64,000 nt of DNA from Diplonema japonicum (lineage: Eukaryota > Euglenozoa > Diplonemea > Diplonemida > Diplonemidae), in the NCBI GenBank assembly GCA_964019335.1, contig OZ025713.1:310001-374000 (forward strand), in the 5' to 3' direction. Shown in pieces: positions 8,965 through 17,324 of the stretch. The notes beneath the pieces are model-generated. The model saw only the letters and a list, made by a program, of their open reading frames with translations, was not told where the DNA came from and searched no databases. Made by a program: the position numbers and the translations under genes. Position 1 is the stretch's first letter; each line of letters begins with the position of its first letter.

Positions 8965-10353
8965 TCACGGCTCGTTTGAAGGTTCTGTCAGCATTCCTGT
9001 TGCAATGCTTTCAATGGACACGACAACACCAAGCTGGGGAACAACGTTGCTCGTGGCAGTTCCCTCTTGCTCCTGAACGTCGGGGGGACCAACAGGCGTC
9101 AGAGTGCAGCCCAACACGACCCACATGCTGACGAACACAGCTCCATTGTAACCAGCACACACCACTGCCGGCCCCGGACTAGAGATAACCGACACAGAAA
9201 TATACATAAAGGGAACTGAACAACACATGCACAGAATACTGAGAATGAGGGAAAACACCAATATGAACTTCCGATCAGCAGGACAGACGGAGGCAGATAG
9301 ACACAACCATCCCACGGAGCTCAGGACGAGGCCAGAGACGGCAGTTACATCGCCAGGGACCGCGTCAACCGCCATCGAAAAAAACGAACACCACACCAAA
9401 CCATACCCGGAGAGGAACATCATGGAAGAGATGGCCAACCCGGCTGGAAAATGTTGGGACTGAAGCACCCTGCCTGTTCTGTTAACGATCATAGCGATGA
9501 GCAGTGTTGGGACACCGGTTCCAAGCTCGACAACAAGCAGTGCCGGGCCGAGGGAGTTCCATGGCTCTGACTCGATGTTTGTGTGAAAGAGCAGCGCACA
9601 AAACACAACGCAGCACGCAAGGCCCATCCCGGAGAACAGCAGCGCCGCCTTGTTGACGATCCGTTTCTGTGTGTGCTTTGAAAATAAGAGGAACAGCGTG
9701 CCGACCCCGCCAGCCATCGACCCCGCCACTGTGGACACCGACGGTATATTTCGCGATCCAGCGAGGCTTGAGAAAATCGCAATCCAGCAAAATATGTATC
9801 CGATGCCAGAGCAGCACACCCCAGCTTGACAGACCAGCATTGAAGACTCACTAACCGGCTGGTAAGGAAGCGGGGCGTGTGCTGTCAGCATAACCTTTCT
9901 ACAGAACACAAACACCATCCATGAGACCGCGACGGTGCAAAGGGTGAGGCACAGCGACCAGCTGGATAGTGTCCGTGCGTGGAACACGCATACTATCGCA
10001 ACAACACACGTAGCGAAACCGGTGCCCTTCAGCAGATAGATGTGTGTAGGGTGGGGGCGGTAGCTGAGCGTGGCCGCTATTGCTGACAGAATGAACCCGT
10101 GGTATGCGGGGATTACAAGGCTTGCCCCGAGGTCCAGCTTGCCGCTTGCCACGCTGAACACGCCGGCCCACAAGGCGAGGTATGCTATTATAGTTGCGGT
10201 GATGCATCCCCAGCTTGTCATGTCGTTGTGTGTCGGCCGCATCGCCAGCAGCGAGGCCTCCGGGATGCCCTCCACAGGGGGGCCTGTGGGTTGCATGGTG
10301 GGCGGTGTGCCGCAGTCTACATCTTCGAACTCAAACGTGATTCCAGTTTCCAT
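8965..10353 (-). CDS. Polytopic membrane protein, about 12 TM segments
   Basis: A 462-residue protein I cannot assign to a family. The first ~45 residues are hydrophilic and acidic (METGITFEFEDVDCGTPP). From about residue 48 to 405 there are roughly twelve hydrophobic segments of about 20 residues, for example TATIIAYLALWAGVFSVASG and LVFSLILSILCMCCSVPFMY. A short hydrophilic tail of ~50 residues follows. The segments are rich in Ser, Gly and Cys. There is no signal peptide, so the N terminus is probably cytosolic. Topology resembles a transporter or multi-spanning surface protein, but no transport motif was recognised. The ATG sits directly against a genome-encoded run of about 24 As on the sense strand, an extreme A-leader. 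Confidence 0.8.
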   Translation of the reverse strand: METGITFEFEDVDCGTPPTMQPTGPPVEGIPEASLLAMRPTHNDMTSWGCITATIIAYLALWAGVFSVASGKLDLGASLVIPAYHGFILSAIAATLSYRPHPTHIYLLKGTGFATCVVAIVCVFHARTLSSWSLCLTLCTVAVSWMVFVFCRKVMLTAHAPLPYQPVSESSMLVCQAGVCCSGIGYIFCWIAIFSSLAGSRNIPSVSTVAGSMAGGVGTLFLLFSKHTQKRIVNKAALLFSGMGLACCVVFCALLFHTNIESEPWNSLGPALLVVELGTGVPTLLIAMIVNRTGRVLQSQHFPAGLAISSMMFLSGYGLVWCSFFSMAVDAVPGDVTAVSGLVLSSVGWLCLSASVCPADRKFILVFSLILSILCMCCSVPFMYISVSVISSPGPAVVCAGYNGAVFVSMWVVLGCTLTPVGPPDVQEQEGTATSNVVPQLGVVVSIESIATGMLTEPSNEP

Positions 10354-10674
10354 TTTTTTTTTTTTTTTTTTTTTTTGTTGTTGCCGTCACAACGTGCCCC
10401 CCTCCTCCCCCCCCTCCCCTCCCACCTTTCTTTTTTTTTTTTTTTTTTTTTGCTTTATAAAAAAAAGAAAAACGAGCTGAAAAATTTAAATTTATAGAAA
10501 AGACTTTTTTTTGCTAGGGCGAGAGAGGGAGAAAAAGTGTAAAAAAAGGGGTGAGGGAGTGTAGAAAGAAAGAAGAACAAATCCACAAGGATAGGAACGA
10601 AGCGGTTCACCGCGGTGGCGTCCTACCTTATGATGCTCCATAACAAAGGGCTAGGGGGAGGGGGAGGGGAAGAA
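10354..10674. other. Homopolymer spacer
   Basis: T- and C-rich on the plus strand at 10354-10455, then AT-rich. It holds the oligo(A) leader of the membrane-protein gene and the 3' flank of the next gene. Nothing else is seen. Confidence 0.6.
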
Positions 10675-11439
10675 TTAAATGCGCCCGAACCGTCTCAAGG
10701 TTTTCAAGACAGGACTGAGGTCAAGGGCCTCCATCTGGTTGCAGCTCGACATGAAATGCTCACCGAAAAAGGTGACACCGGACAACGGCTTTAAATCGGG
10801 GTAGAACGAGGTGCAAAAGGAGAGGAAGAAGTCCCCCACAAAGGTGACAGAGACAAAGGGTGAAAAATCAAGGCTGATCAGGGAAAAGCAACCCGAGAGG
10901 AAGTAGTGGTTAATAGTCGACACCCCCTCCAGCGCCGAGAGGTCCAAGTGCGTCAAACTACGACATCCAGTCAGAAACTTATCCCCGATTTTCCGAACAG
11001 GACGGCCGCACACCACCCTTAATCTTTTCACCGAGGGAGGCAGATAGACACATAAAGGGCAGTTGGAATCGTGTAATTTAAGTATCCCGTCACATGTGAC
11101 ACAATCTGTCACATCCAGGAGCAGTACCATATTCGGGTTTGTTTCAAATGTCGCCTCAACAGTATCTCTTACTCCGTCAGCTTTGAGGGTTGCCAGCTTC
11201 ACGGGGTACTCCGAGTTGCGTTTCACCTGTACTGCGTCACCGTCTGTGCACCCTCTCTGAGCCATCTTTTCGTCACACGGCAAGACAATCTCTCCCTCCC
11301 ATTCTAGATCAAAGAGGCCTTGCTTGATCTGAAGCTCGCGGGCGACCTCTGCGTACATTTCTTCCGTCGTAAAGCCGTGGTCCACCTCAACCCAGCAGGA
11401 CCCGAGCTGCCCTCCCTCAACCAGTAGTGAGATCGACAT
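10675..11439 (-). CDS. Ubiquitin-like domain plus BspA-type LRR (paralogue 1)
   Basis: A 254-residue protein. Residues 1-75 (MSISLLVEGGQLGSCW to DGDAVQVKRN) form a ubiquitin-like domain containing the WEGEIV core seen in modified form in the other ubiquitin-like genes here. A spacer follows (about 76-135, rich in V, L and C, including VTDCVTCDGIL), then four to five BspA-type LRRs (FLTGCRSLTHLDLSALEGV, FLSGCFSLISLDFSPF). No signal peptide or TM segment, so probably intracellular. The start MSIS is shared with the paralogue at 11.9-12.7 kb; the longer frame upstream translates an A run and a spacer. CATCAG on the sense strand about 30 bases before the start is a candidate splice acceptor. Function unknown; probably a scaffold. 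Confidence 0.86.
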   Translation of the reverse strand: MSISLLVEGGQLGSCWVEVDHGFTTEEMYAEVARELQIKQGLFDLEWEGEIVLPCDEKMAQRGCTDGDAVQVKRNSEYPVKLATLKADGVRDTVEATFETNPNMVLLLDVTDCVTCDGILKLHDSNCPLCVYLPPSVKRLRVVCGRPVRKIGDKFLTGCRSLTHLDLSALEGVSTINHYFLSGCFSLISLDFSPFVSVTFVGDFFLSFCTSFYPDLKPLSGVTFFGEHFMSSCNQMEALDLSPVLKTLRRFGRI

Positions 11440-11932
11440 CAGTGTATTTTCTTCTTTTTTTTTTTGAACCTGATGGGGGGGTTTGACACTCTGAAGGCTC
11501 ACAAGGAAAAGGGCAGATTGAGCCCATGGCAAGTGTCATGAGAAGAGAAGTAAGCATGTCCTCCAGAAGGTGAGCCATGAGAACAACATACAAAAAGCAC
11601 GGGTTTACAAATGTCCCCCCCCCCCCCCCCCCCCCCCAGGGCTATGTTGGCAAGGAAACGCGCTTCCAAGATTTTTTTAAAAATAAGGGAAACGGAAGCG
11701 TTTTTATTTTAGGGCCGTTTCCTCAAGAAGGGAACACATTTTGTAATGTAAATTTATAGAAAATGACTTTTTTATTTACTAGGCAAGGGGGAAAAAGGGG
11801 GAGGGGGGGGTGTAAAAAAAGGAAGAAGAAAAAACATAAGACTGGCGGGCGCACCTCGGCCGAGCTGCAGCTTCTTCTGCATTTCCACTGGCGTGTCCTC
11901 AATGCAGCTTTTTTTTTTTCCCCCCAATTTTT
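11440..11932. other. Spacer with poly(C) run and GGAAACG-type repeat
   Basis: Contains a plus-strand C run at about 11614-11637, followed by a repeat (GCTATGTTGGCAAGGAAACG, from 11640). A related sequence lies in inverted orientation at about 13509-13528. No gene is seen. Confidence 0.55.
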
Positions 11933-12691
11933 TTAGTAAGAGGGCAAGGCTTTCAGGACAGGACTGAGGTCAAGGGCCTCCACCTGGTCGCAGCCCGACA
12001 TGAAGTTGTCACCGAAAAAGGTGACCCTGGACAACGGCTTTAAATCGGGGTAGAACGAGGTGCAAAAAGAGAGGAAGTACCTCCCCACGAAGGTAACAGA
12101 GGCAAAGGGTGAAAGATCAAGGCAGTGCAGGGAAAAGCAACCCGAGAGGAAATAGGGGCGAATGAAACACACCCCCTCCAGCGCCGAGAGGTCCAAGTGC
12201 GTCAAACTACGACATCCAGTCAGAAACTTCTCCCCGATTGCCCCAATAGGACGGCCGCACACCACCCTTAATCTTTTCACCGAGGGAGGCAAATAGACAC
12301 ATAAAGGGCAGTAGGAATCGTGCAACTCAAGTATCCCGTCACATGTGACACAATCTGTCACATCCAGGAGCAGTACCATATTCGGGTTTGTTTCAAATGT
12401 CGCTTCAACAGCATCGCTTACCTCGTCGCCAGCTTTGAGGGTTGCCAGCTTCACGGGGTACTCCGAGTTGCGTTTCACCTGCACTGCGTCACCGTCTGTG
12501 CACCCTCTCTGAGCCATCTTTTCGTCACACGGCAAGACAATCTCTCCCTCCCATTCTAGATCAAAGAGGCTTTGCTTGATCTGAAGCTCGCGGGCGACCT
12601 CTGCGTACATTTCTTCCGTCGTAAAGCCGTGGTCCACCTCAACCCAGCAGGACCCGAGCTGCCCTCCCTCAACCAATAGTGAGATCGACAT
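11933..12691 (-). CDS. Ubiquitin-like domain plus BspA-type LRR (paralogue 2)
   Basis: A 252-residue tandem paralogue of 10675-11439. The ubiquitin-like domain is almost identical (one visible change, IKQS for IKQG), and the LRR part carries scattered substitutions. Small differences include AGDEVSDAV in place of ADGVRDTV in the linker and a C terminus ending ALPSY rather than LRRFGRI. The start is MSIS at 12691. On the sense strand CCATCAG, an A run of about 16 and AAATACACTG lie just upstream, the same arrangement as in the other copy, so the promoter-proximal region was duplicated with the gene. Role as for the paralogue. Confidence 0.86.
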   Translation of the reverse strand: MSISLLVEGGQLGSCWVEVDHGFTTEEMYAEVARELQIKQSLFDLEWEGEIVLPCDEKMAQRGCTDGDAVQVKRNSEYPVKLATLKAGDEVSDAVEATFETNPNMVLLLDVTDCVTCDGILELHDSYCPLCVYLPPSVKRLRVVCGRPIGAIGEKFLTGCRSLTHLDLSALEGVCFIRPYFLSGCFSLHCLDLSPFASVTFVGRYFLSFCTSFYPDLKPLSRVTFFGDNFMSGCDQVEALDLSPVLKALPSY

Positions 12692-13112
12692 CAGTGTATT
12701 TTTTGGTATTTTCCTTTTTTTTTTTTTTTGAACCTGATGGGGGCTAGGGGGGAAAGAAAAAGAGAGGGAAAAAAAAAAAAAAAAAGGGAAAGAACGAAAG
12801 AAAATGGCGCTAAAAACACGCACGTTGGGCGGAAAAAAAAAAAAGAAAAAGAAAAACAACAAGAGTCTCCCCGTGATTCATAAATTCACTTTGGTTCGCT
12901 TCAGATGACTAATTGGATGTTGTTTCAGAAAAACTCAAAGTAAAAGACAAGCCCACTTGAGGACAGTGAGGACTGCCCCTCGTGGTGTGAAAAAGAACAA
13001 AACAACTAGAGCTCCCCGTGTTTCATAAATTCACACTGGTGCCATACACCCCCCTATGTACCCAATTCGAAAGCACGGTCAAAGAAGCGTTGGAAAAAAA
13101 AAAAGAAAAACT

Positions 13113-13165
13113 GGGCTAAACACCACACCACACTGTTGGTGCGATTCTAAGGTAGACGTTTCAAA
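13113..13165 (+). repeat. Dispersed palindromic repeat, copy 1
   Basis: GGGCTAAACACCACA ... GGTGCGAT ... CTAAGGTAGACGTTTCAAAA. The same order of blocks is found at 17252-17300. Confidence 0.7.
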
Positions 13166-13390
13166 AAGAAGAAGAAGAAAAAAAAAAAAACAAGAAAAAC
13201 AACCCTCTTCACATATTGGTCATAGACTGCAGCGGCTATCTGGTGCACGGCAATGGTTGCCTTGTCGCGAGGGAGTTATCTGGGCGATAACATGGCACAC
13301 GGAGTCGTTGCGGGCCGAGGAAGAAACGGTGGTTCTCTTGAAGTATAGGAAGGGGGGGGGGGGGGGGGGGGCCGAGGCTATGCATTCTGA

Positions 13391-13510
13391 AAAAAAGGGA
13401 AACGGAAACGGATACGGAAACGTTTCCTTATGTTTCCTTAAGAAGGAAACGCGTTTCCATAAGAATTTTGAAAAGTATGTAAACGGAACGGGAACGGAAA
13501 CAGAAATGTT
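13391..13510. repeat. GGAAACG palindromic array
   Basis: Repeated GGAAACG units alternate with their complement and form short perfect palindromes (GGAAACGTTTCC, GGAAACGCGTTTCC). Related units occur at 11651-11730. Confidence 0.65.
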
Positions 13511-13590
13511 TCCTGCCAGCATAGCGGGACAAACACTTAAAAACTAAAAAAAAAAAAAGAATAGAGTGGTTTGCTTCTTCTTTTTTTTTT

Positions 13591-16518
13591 TCATAGAGAG
13601 ACGAGCCCGTTCAACATCTCAACAGCTTCTACCAAGGAAGGGTGGTGCTCCTCCAGGATGGGCATGGGGGTGGGAGCGACGTGCCCCCCCTCCCCCATGA
13701 GGGTCCTCACGAGCGGGGCAACTACCTCGTGCATGATGACAGCGTCCACAAGCTTGCGCTGCGCATCTGGCATCACCCCGAAACAGAGCTGCTCCTGCGC
13801 TGCTTCCAACGACTCCATCAGGGCTGCAGGACGCGCCCGGCACATCGCGTAGCACCCCTCGCTCTCTTTTAGTACGGACTCGAAGGCCGACCCGACCGAC
13901 GCCTGCACTGCTGCTTTGACAGGCCCCTGCCCCAGCGCCCACCCCAAGGTGTTCCATGCCAGCGCTGCATGCTGAGCTTCCTCCTCCACCACCACCCTAA
14001 GAACCTCGCCGATCTCCGTCTGCACCGCCTCGCTGTCCTCAACCACCATCGCCTCCATGCAGCGCAGTTTCACCGCAGCCCCAATCGCTGCCAGCGTCTC
14101 CCCCACAGCACCCTCCAGCGCGGTGCTTGTCGCCATGACCGCCACGTCGTTCCCCACCTGCAGCTCGTGCGCCGGTAGTTTTCCCGGACCGCTGCTCTCC
14201 CCGTCCAGGAGCTCAGCCACATGGAAACACATCTTTGCATGCCCGATCTCCTGCAACGCCGCCTCGTGTGCCCCCCAGATGAGCTGCGACGGTGCCCCGA
14301 CCCCCATCAGCTCCAACGAGAACTTCGAGAACGACGCCACAGATGCGTGCTCCGCCAACGCGTCTGCCCGCCACGCCGCCGCAGCTTCCCGCCTCGAAGC
14401 GAACAGCGAGGTGTTGCTTCCCGCACTTCTCTCGCTGTTGCTGGTGCTGAGGGCCGGGAGTTCTTCTGAAGGCCGCGATGTCCAGTCCCCTGCTTCCCTT
14501 CCGACGCCCGTTGCCATCGTTGCCACCAGTGTATCGCCTCCCGCGGGTGTGTAAGGACGACCGCTGTGTCTACTGCCTAGAAATTCGCTACGTTGATCCC
14601 TCAACCGTTGGATGGCTGCTCTGGATTCCTCCTTTAGGTCAGCATCCGTCTTGAGGCTTGACCCCACCATAGCGATCGCATCCCCTGACCTTCGCACTGC
14701 CACCATCGCTACTTCTTTGTCGTTCTTCAACTCCTTGCTCAGGTCGCGCAGTATCTTCCCGTCAAACGCCGCAGCTTTCAGCACAATCTCCTTGTCGTTC
14801 ATGAGCCTCTCAGAGATGTGCTTCCACCCACCAGTCTTGCTCGCCACCAGCGCCACATCCCTGTCATCACCGAAGAACGACTTTAGGAGCCATAGTGCTT
14901 TCCCGTTTTGTCGTACAGCTGCCAGAGCCACGCACTTTTCTTTCTTCAGGGCAGTCGGAAGATGCTTCACGCGGTGTCCATCGTGGCTCACCCATGCTGC
15001 TGCCACGTCCTTGTCCTTCTGTGCGCGCTTCGAGATGAAGTCATAGGCACCGTCGTTTTCCTTCACAGCCGCCACAGCCACCTCCCTGTCGTCCTTCGCA
15101 GCCCCTTTGACGAACCAGATGGCCCTCCAGTTTTGCTTCACTGCCTTCAGTGCGATCCCCACATCGCTTTTGAGGGATTTAGGGAGAGCTGTCTGTTCCA
15201 CAACCTCTGCATCTGTCTTTTGCTTTTTCGCAGCGTGCTCGTCCTCCGTCAGCGGTTCGCGCTCTCTTTTTTCACCCACTGCTTGCGCAGCTGCCTCCTG
15301 TTCTTTCTTCTTGTCTTCCCTCTGCTTCTCATCATAGTTCTCAAGGAGCTCCACTAGGCCCACCTTGTTTGTCTTAGGCGGGACAGTGATGGTGCGCTTT
15401 TTGCACAGCTCTCGAAGGACCCCCACCTTCATCTCGTTGTAGTTAGCTTCCTCGCTGCTATCGCTGTCGTCGTCGCCCGCTTCCAGCGCCGCAATGATGT
15501 TCTTCTTCAAAGGCTTTTTCGGCAGCTCCACACCGCGTGCCTCACACAGCTTCTTCAGATCCACCACAGTCATCGCATTGAAGTCCTCTTCTTCCCCTTC
15601 TGAGGACTCGTTCTCCACGTCTCCGTCCTCGTCCTCCCCTTCTTCATCAAAAGCGTAACGTAAGGCCATCCCATTCTGCTCCACAGCCACACTCACGACA
15701 TCAATGTCCTTCCTCAAAGCTTCCGATGCATGTTTCAAGCTCAACCCATCGTGCTTCACAGCAGTCATCACAAACTCTCTGTCGCCTCGCAGACGCTCAG
15801 AGACATGCTGCATGCAGCATCGGTGTTGATCCATGTTATCTTTTGACATGGATTTGCTTGATCTTGAGCCCACCGCGCCAAAGCACTTGATTTGCAGCAG
15901 GGCAATCTCTGTGTCGTCGGCCACAGCAGGGTCGGGAAACATGACGGAGGTAGCGGCTTTTTGCAGCAGCTTTATCCTTGGGTCCTCCTGAACCCGCAGC
16001 GAAATCCAAGACAAGGTTCTGCGAGACTTGATGAGGAGGGTCGCGAATTCGATACTGTCACGAAGGTCGTCGGTCGCAAATTGAAGAACGTTTCCGTTGC
16101 CCCTAGACGCAGCAAGCAGCATGAAGTCCTTGTCCCCCCTCAAGGAGGGATGGGCGTGACGAAAGAGGTTTACATCTCTGTCTACGACTAGAAGTGCGAT
16201 CTCAGGATCGCGGAGCAACACCTCTGGTGAATTGGGCCCGTAGCTGATCTTCGATTCCATAAACTTCGCCTTCAGCTTTGTGTTTGAGTAAACGGCTTCG
16301 ATATCCTCCCCGGTGCGGATACCTGTCAGCCCAGAGAAGCTGCTGTCTTCCTTCCCATTCTCGTTCACCACAATCTCACCCTCATGCTTAAGGTCCGTGC
16401 ACCCCTCGATGTACCCGAGCACTTTTTCAACCTCCTTTTTCACCTGCGCAAGTGTGTCGTGTTCCTTCAGCGCTATAGGGTGTCGCTGTCCAGCTGCATC
16501 CCTGACAAAGATTTCCAT
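13591..16518 (-). CDS. Ubiquitin-like / DUF4116 / SAP-like protein with C-terminal ferritin-like domain
   Basis: A 975-residue multidomain protein. Residues 1-85 are ubiquitin-like (MEIFVRDAAGQRHPIALKEH, LKHEGEIV, ending GEDIEAVYSN). About 120-290 and 440-650 hold DUF4116 repeats (pattern lrxDreVvlaAVkxnGxalxfa). Two SAP/HeH-like motifs lie near 312-350 and 361-395 (MTVVDLKKLCEARGVELP; MKVGVLRELCKKRTITVP), and a basic KKQK stretch near 425 may be a nuclear signal. About 715-890 is a ferritin-like four-helix domain with E723-H724, E757-x-x-H760, E802 and E847-x-x-H850, a full set of likely di-iron ligands. This domain resembles a ferritin-like family known from myxobacteria (EHASVASF, ALAWNTLGWAL). 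Ligand assignment is from pattern, not structure. A shorter paralogue lacking this domain lies at 18.3-20.1 kb. Confidence 0.88.
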   Translation of the reverse strand: MEIFVRDAAGQRHPIALKEHDTLAQVKKEVEKVLGYIEGCTDLKHEGEIVVNENGKEDSSFSGLTGIRTGEDIEAVYSNTKLKAKFMESKISYGPNSPEVLLRDPEIALLVVDRDVNLFRHAHPSLRGDKDFMLLAASRGNGNVLQFATDDLRDSIEFATLLIKSRRTLSWISLRVQEDPRIKLLQKAATSVMFPDPAVADDTEIALLQIKCFGAVGSRSSKSMSKDNMDQHRCCMQHVSERLRGDREFVMTAVKHDGLSLKHASEALRKDIDVVSVAVEQNGMALRYAFDEEGEDEDGDVENESSEGEEEDFNAMTVVDLKKLCEARGVELPKKPLKKNIIAALEAGDDDSDSSEEANYNEMKVGVLRELCKKRTITVPPKTNKVGLVELLENYDEKQREDKKKEQEAAAQAVGEKREREPLTEDEHAAKKQKTDAEVVEQTALPKSLKSDVGIALKAVKQNWRAIWFVKGAAKDDREVAVAAVKENDGAYDFISKRAQKDKDVAAAWVSHDGHRVKHLPTALKKEKCVALAAVRQNGKALWLLKSFFGDDRDVALVASKTGGWKHISERLMNDKEIVLKAAAFDGKILRDLSKELKNDKEVAMVAVRRSGDAIAMVGSSLKTDADLKEESRAAIQRLRDQRSEFLGSRHSGRPYTPAGGDTLVATMATGVGREAGDWTSRPSEELPALSTSNSERSAGSNTSLFASRREAAAAWRADALAEHASVASFSKFSLELMGVGAPSQLIWGAHEAALQEIGHAKMCFHVAELLDGESSGPGKLPAHELQVGNDVAVMATSTALEGAVGETLAAIGAAVKLRCMEAMVVEDSEAVQTEIGEVLRVVVEEEAQHAALAWNTLGWALGQGPVKAAVQASVGSAFESVLKESEGCYAMCRARPAALMESLEAAQEQLCFGVMPDAQRKLVDAVIMHEVVAPLVRTLMGEGGHVAPTPMPILEEHHPSLVEAVEMLNGLVSL

Positions 16519-16566
16519 GGTACCTGCTTTGTGGGGCTTTATCTTCGAAAATAGGCAAATGCAAAA
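14630..16566 (-). repeat. Segmental duplication, copy 1
   Basis: Nearly identical to 18394-20163, including about 48 bases upstream of the ATG (to GCAAATGCAAAA on the sense strand). The main difference is an internal stretch missing from the second copy (first SAP-like motif and flanking acidic linker). Identity is visibly higher than for the ankyrin or LRR pairs, so this is the most recent of the three duplications. Confidence 0.88.
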
Positions 16567-16573
16567 AAAGAAC

Positions 16574-16660
16574 TACTGTAAAACGAATAATGTCGGACGG
16601 AAAAACTCCCGGACACCAAAGAAAACCCGGACATTTTTCCGTCCGGGAGCTTTTCTGGGG
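16574..16660. repeat. TCGGACGG foldback element, copy 1
   Basis: TACTGTAAAACGAATAATG leads into TCGGACGGAAAAACTCCCGG and then its near-complement CCGTCCGGGAG, so the element folds on itself. It recurs at 31509-31610 with the same lead-in and the same TTTTCTGGGG end. Confidence 0.8.
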
Positions 16661-16964
16661 AAGAAGTTTTTTTACATATGGGGGGTAGCAGCTCCTGCTT
16701 TATCTTCGAAAAGAGGCAAACGCAAAAAAAAAAAAGAACTATTTTTTTTCACCCTTAAAGGCGTAATTGTTCACTGACCAAAGTCTCGTATCGGCTTTCA
16801 TTCTAAAAAAAAAAAAAAAAAAAAAGAAAAATGGAATGGAAATATTTTGAAAGTCTGCGTTAAATGCTCTATCTGTTTTCCTTCTGAAACTTCATCCCAC
16901 GAAAGGAGTAAAAGACGCTGTTTGTACGTGTCGGGTAAAACCTGGACAAACATGTCCTCTGCCC

Positions 16965-17003
16965 TTTAGCACCACACCTCACCGTGCGAGGTGTGGTGCT
17001 AAA
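16965..17003. repeat. Perfect 16-bp stem hairpin
   Basis: tttagcaccacacctc at 16965-16980 is followed, after a 7-base loop, by its exact complement at 16988-17003. The stem core (AGCACCACAC) is related to the ACACCACAA/TTGTGGTGT palindrome at 17258-17275. Confidence 0.9.
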
Positions 17004-17251
17004 CCTCAAAGACGCAGTCCGCGAGATGGGTGCACGGGTACTACCCGAGGGGTACTCGAGGTCCGCGTATTTGACTAGATCATCCCAGTCTTGTGCCATC
17101 ATATTTTTGTTTGTGCGTACCGGGTTGCCAACGTTCCCCTTTTGTTAGACAAGTAAAAGACTCGTTCTTGCAAAAAAATATGGGTATTTTTCCCGATCTC
17201 TTCCCTTTGAGTTTCTTTTTTAAAGTAACTAGGCCTTATCAAATCAAGAAT

Positions 17252-17300
17252 GGGCTAAACACCACAATTGTGGTGTGATGCTAAGGTAGACGTTTCAAAA
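17252..17300 (+). repeat. Dispersed palindromic repeat, copy 2
   Basis: GGGCTAAACACCACAATTGT followed by GGTGTGATGCTAAGGTAGAC and GTTTCAAAA. It contains the perfect 18-bp palindrome ACACCACAATTGTGGTGT. Confidence 0.75.
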
Positions 17301-17324
17301 AAAAAAAAAAAGAAAAACATAGTC

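Larger units (their letters stand above)
12692..13590. other. Spacer with several dispersed repeats
   Basis: Holds two copies of a sequence around TTCATAAATTCAC (near 12881 and 13024), a third lying near 18332. It also holds a 53-bp element at 13113-13165 that recurs at 17252-17300, a G run of 20 at about 13351-13370, and a GGAAACG/CGTTTCC palindrome array at 13391-13510. No gene is seen. Confidence 0.6.

Noticed and set aside
14057-16777. Plus-strand open frames opposite the DUF4116 gene (and copies at 18.4-20.2 kb)
   Set aside because: Shadow frames of a GC-rich coding region; the minus strand encodes recognisable domains.
16869-17102. 77-codon minus-strand ORF
   Set aside because: It spans a perfect hairpin and has no homologous signature or conserved partner; probably chance.
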